Source: Spirochaeta sp.
GTDB lineage: Bacteria > Spirochaetota > Spirochaetia > DSM-2461
Length of the DNA: 6,705 nt
Assembly (NCBI GenBank): GCA_030635565.1
Contig: DAOVYP010000128.1
Location: forward strand, 1 to 6,705
Direction of reading: 5' to 3'
Shown here: positions 4,617-6,705 of the stretch, in pieces
Numbering within the stretch: position 1 is the first letter of the stretch
Layout of the letters: every line of letters starts with the position of its first letter
Made by a program: the position numbers and the translations under genes
Notes under the pieces: model-generated
What the model was told of the DNA's origin: nothing
Database searches by the model: none
The model's input: only the letters and a program-made list of their open reading frames with translations

Positions 4617-6705
4617 ATGTCCGACTCACTGGAAATTATTCATAGAGTAGCAGGTGCATTGAAACTCGATCCTCGCCTGGCGGAAGCCGCCTCGAAGTTA
4701 CTGGACGAGGGGGCCACGATTCCGTTCATCGCCCGTTACCGTAAAGAGGCAACCGGGAGTATGGATGAAGTCGCCCTCATCGCCCTCCGTGATACCCTTG
4801 GGGCACAACGGGAACTCGAAGCGCGCCGAGAGGTCATTATTAAATCCCTTTCTGAACGTGACCTCCTGACGGCCGAGCTGGAACAAGCCGTCCATGGCGC
4901 CGTCACGAAGACCGCCCTGGAGGACATCTACCTCCCCCACAGACCCAGACGCCGGACCCGGGCCATGGCGGCGAAGGAAGCCGGACTGGAACCGCTGGCG
5001 AATCAGTTATTACAAAATCAGAACGGACGGCCGGATATGGCTAAATATGATAACCCGGAAGAGGCGATGGCCGGAGCCCGGGACATCCTGGCCGAACGGT
5101 TCAGCGAAGATGTGCGGTTTCGATCGGCATTACGGGCCATGACCGCCGATCGGGGGCTGTTCACGGCCAAAGTGGTGGCGAAAAAGGCCGGAGACGATGA
5201 AGCGGCGGTATATCGGGATTACTTCGACTATGCCGAAAAGATATCCCGGGTACCTTCCCATCGGATCCTGGCGGTACTCAGAGGCGGCCGGGAAGGTTTC
5301 CTGAGGGTGAAGGCCAGGCTTGAAGAAGAGCGGGCCGTCGAGTGGCTGGAACGGCGAATCATCAAGGGCCGGGGAGCCTCCGCCGAACAGGTGAAACTGG
5401 CGGTGAAAGACGGTTGGAACCGGCTCATGGCACCGAGCCTGGAAAATGATATTCTGGGTGAACTCAAAGAGAAAGCCGATGTCGAAGCAATCCGTGTATT
5501 CGCAGGGAACCTGGAGAAAATGCTCCTCTCCCCTCCCCTGGGAACCAAAGCGCTTATCGCCGTGGATCCCGGATTCCGAACCGGCGGTAAGGTTGTCGCC
5601 CTCGATTCCATGGGGATCCTGCTGGACCACGGGGTGATCCATCCCGAAGGCTCCGAGGGCGCACGCCGGGCCGCAGCCGATATGCTCAAGGGGCTGGCCG
5701 AAAGGTATCATGCCGAAATATTTGCCGTGGGAAATGGCACAGCAGGCCGTGAAACCGAGGAATTTATCGGCAAGGCAGTTCCCGGGAAGACTGTGATTTC
5801 AGTGGATGAACGGGGCGCCTCGGTGTATTCCGCCTCAGAGGAAGCAAGGCGGGAGTTCGGAAATCTGGACATCACCGTCCGGGGCGCCGTATCCATTGGT
5901 CGGCGCCTCCAGGATCCCCTGGCTGAACTGGTAAAGATAGACCCATCCGCCATCGGCGTGGGACAGTATCAGCACGATGTGGACGCCAGGGCCCTCTCCC
6001 GGTCCCTGGACGATACCGTCAAGTCCGCGGTGAATGCCGTCGGTGTTGAATTGAACAGCGCCAGTGCCGCCCTGCTCTCCCGGGTTTCAGGACTGGGACC
6101 GGGACTTGCTCAGGGTATCGTAGAATACCGGGAGAAAAACGGCCCTTATTCAAGCCGGTCCCAACTGCTGAATGTGCCCCGGCTGGGGGCGAAGGCCTAT
6201 GAACAGGCCGCCGGTTTCCTGCGTATCAGGGGTGCCGACAATCCCCTGGATACCAGCGCCGTCCATCCCGAACGCTACAGCCTGGTGAAAAGAATGGCCG
6301 CCGATCTGGGTGCCGCCGTCGGTGACCTGCTGGATTCAGGCGATCTCAGGAAGCAAATCCGCCTGGAACATTACGTTACGGATTCCGGCGATGTTGCCGG
6401 TGTCGGGCTGCCGACTCTCCGGGACATCATGGCCGAACTGGCCAAACCCGGGCGGGATCCACGGGGAAGCTTCGAGATATTTCATTTCGATGAACGCATC
6501 CGGGGCATCAACGACGTCGAGAAAGGGATGATACTCCCGGGCATCGTCACCAATGTGACGGCTTTCGGCGCGTTTGTGGATGTCGGCGTGCATCAGGATG
6601 GGCTTGTGCATATTTCTCAGCTTGCGGACAAGTTTGTGGATGACCCGTCGGATGTTGTGCAGGTTGGGCAGAAGGTGAATGTTGAGGTGCTTGAGGTTGA
6701 TGTAC
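4617..6705 (+). CDS. tex: Tex, RNA-binding transcription accessory protein (YhgF family), 3' end outside window
   Basis: This frame is open for 696 codons from ATG 4617 to the window end, with no stop or frameshift. The domains follow the Tex order. The N-terminal Tex domain has LLDEGATIPFIARYRKE (28-44) and YLPHRPRRRT (105-114). A YqgF/RNase H-like domain opens at AVDPGFRTGG (about 315-324, Asp317) and includes GNGTAGRE (372-379). A conserved RRLQDPLAELVKIDPSAIG run (429-447) leads to GQYQHDV (449-455). A double helix-hairpin-helix region spans about 477-540, then PLDTSAVHPERY, and an S1 domain begins at about 638 and is cut by the edge. Relatives run to roughly 720-780 residues, so a short tail is missing. 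Tex binds nucleic acid and associates with transcription and RNA metabolism in the cytoplasm; its exact job is still debated. The alternative in-frame ATG at 4599, directly after a TGA, would add six residues (MVYNAL), but family members start close to the 4617 site. It is divergent from the lipid cassette. Confidence 0.96.
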   Translation, partial: MSDSLEIIHRVAGALKLDPRLAEAASKLLDEGATIPFIARYRKEATGSMDEVALIALRDTLGAQRELEARREVIIKSLSERDLLTAELEQAVHGAVTKTALEDIYLPHRPRRRTRAMAAKEAGLEPLANQLLQNQNGRPDMAKYDNPEEAMAGARDILAERFSEDVRFRSALRAMTADRGLFTAKVVAKKAGDDEAAVYRDYFDYAEKISRVPSHRILAVLRGGREGFLRVKARLEEERAVEWLERRIIKGRGASAEQVKLAVKDGWNRLMAPSLENDILGELKEKADVEAIRVFAGNLEKMLLSPPLGTKALIAVDPGFRTGGKVVALDSMGILLDHGVIHPEGSEGARRAAADMLKGLAERYHAEIFAVGNGTAGRETEEFIGKAVPGKTVISVDERGASVYSASEEARREFGNLDITVRGAVSIGRRLQDPLAELVKIDPSAIGVGQYQHDVDARALSRSLDDTVKSAVNAVGVELNSASAALLSRVSGLGPGLAQGIVEYREKNGPYSSRSQLLNVPRLGAKAYEQAAGFLRIRGADNPLDTSAVHPERYSLVKRMAADLGAAVGDLLDSGDLRKQIRLEHYVTDSGDVAGVGLPTLRDIMAELAKPGRDPRGSFEIFHFDERIRGINDVEKGMILPGIVTNVTAFGAFVDVGVHQDGLVHISQLADKFVDDPSDVVQVGQKVNVEVLEVDV

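Noticed and set aside
5130..5711. Minus-strand open frame of 193 codons inside tex
   Set aside because: It is antisense to conserved Tex sequence, including the YqgF domain. The product has no family features and no ribosome-binding site was evident.

Overview
The window holds five protein-coding genes in two divergent blocks, with no sign of a mobile element, CRISPR array, tRNA or rRNA. The organism is a GC-rich bacterium. The cNMP-binding protein, the GT4/acyltransferase pair and the COG1033-type RND protein resemble what I remember from free-living Spirochaetota. That is an impression from protein style, not a measured result, and other lineages (for example deltaproteobacteria-like groups) remain possible.

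Left block, minus strand, read from right to left: a GT4-family glycosyltransferase (4454-3270), a membrane-associated LPLAT/PlsC-like acyltransferase (3286-2516), an RND/MMPL-type exporter of 757 residues (2507-234) and the start of a cyclic-nucleotide-binding-domain protein (177 to the window edge). The first two genes overlap by 17 nt, the second and third are 8 nt apart, and the fourth follows after 56 nt, so this looks like one transcription unit. The simplest reading is an envelope lipid cassette. The glycosyltransferase would glycosylate a lipid, the acyltransferase would acylate a related acceptor and the RND protein would move a lipid-like product. The cNMP-binding protein may be a regulator or an unrelated co-transcribed gene. 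The substrate is not visible in the sequence.

Middle, 4455-4616: a 162-bp divergent promoter region. It carries a plausible minus-strand promoter for the lipid cassette, a 21-nt hairpin in the predicted leader of that transcript, and two perfect TATAAT hexamers on the plus strand. One TATAAT lies 6 nt before the ATG of the right-hand gene, which has no Shine-Dalgarno sequence.

Right block, plus strand: tex (4617 to the window edge), a conserved RNA-binding transcription accessory protein, cut by the window end inside its S1 domain. It is a housekeeping gene with no evident functional tie to the lipid cassette.

No clearly new system is present. The best leads are the glycosyltransferase-acyltransferase-exporter cassette with its non-canonical acyltransferase motifs, the unequal two halves of the RND protein, the possible leaderless start of tex, and a codon-usage shift at the extreme 3' end of tex.
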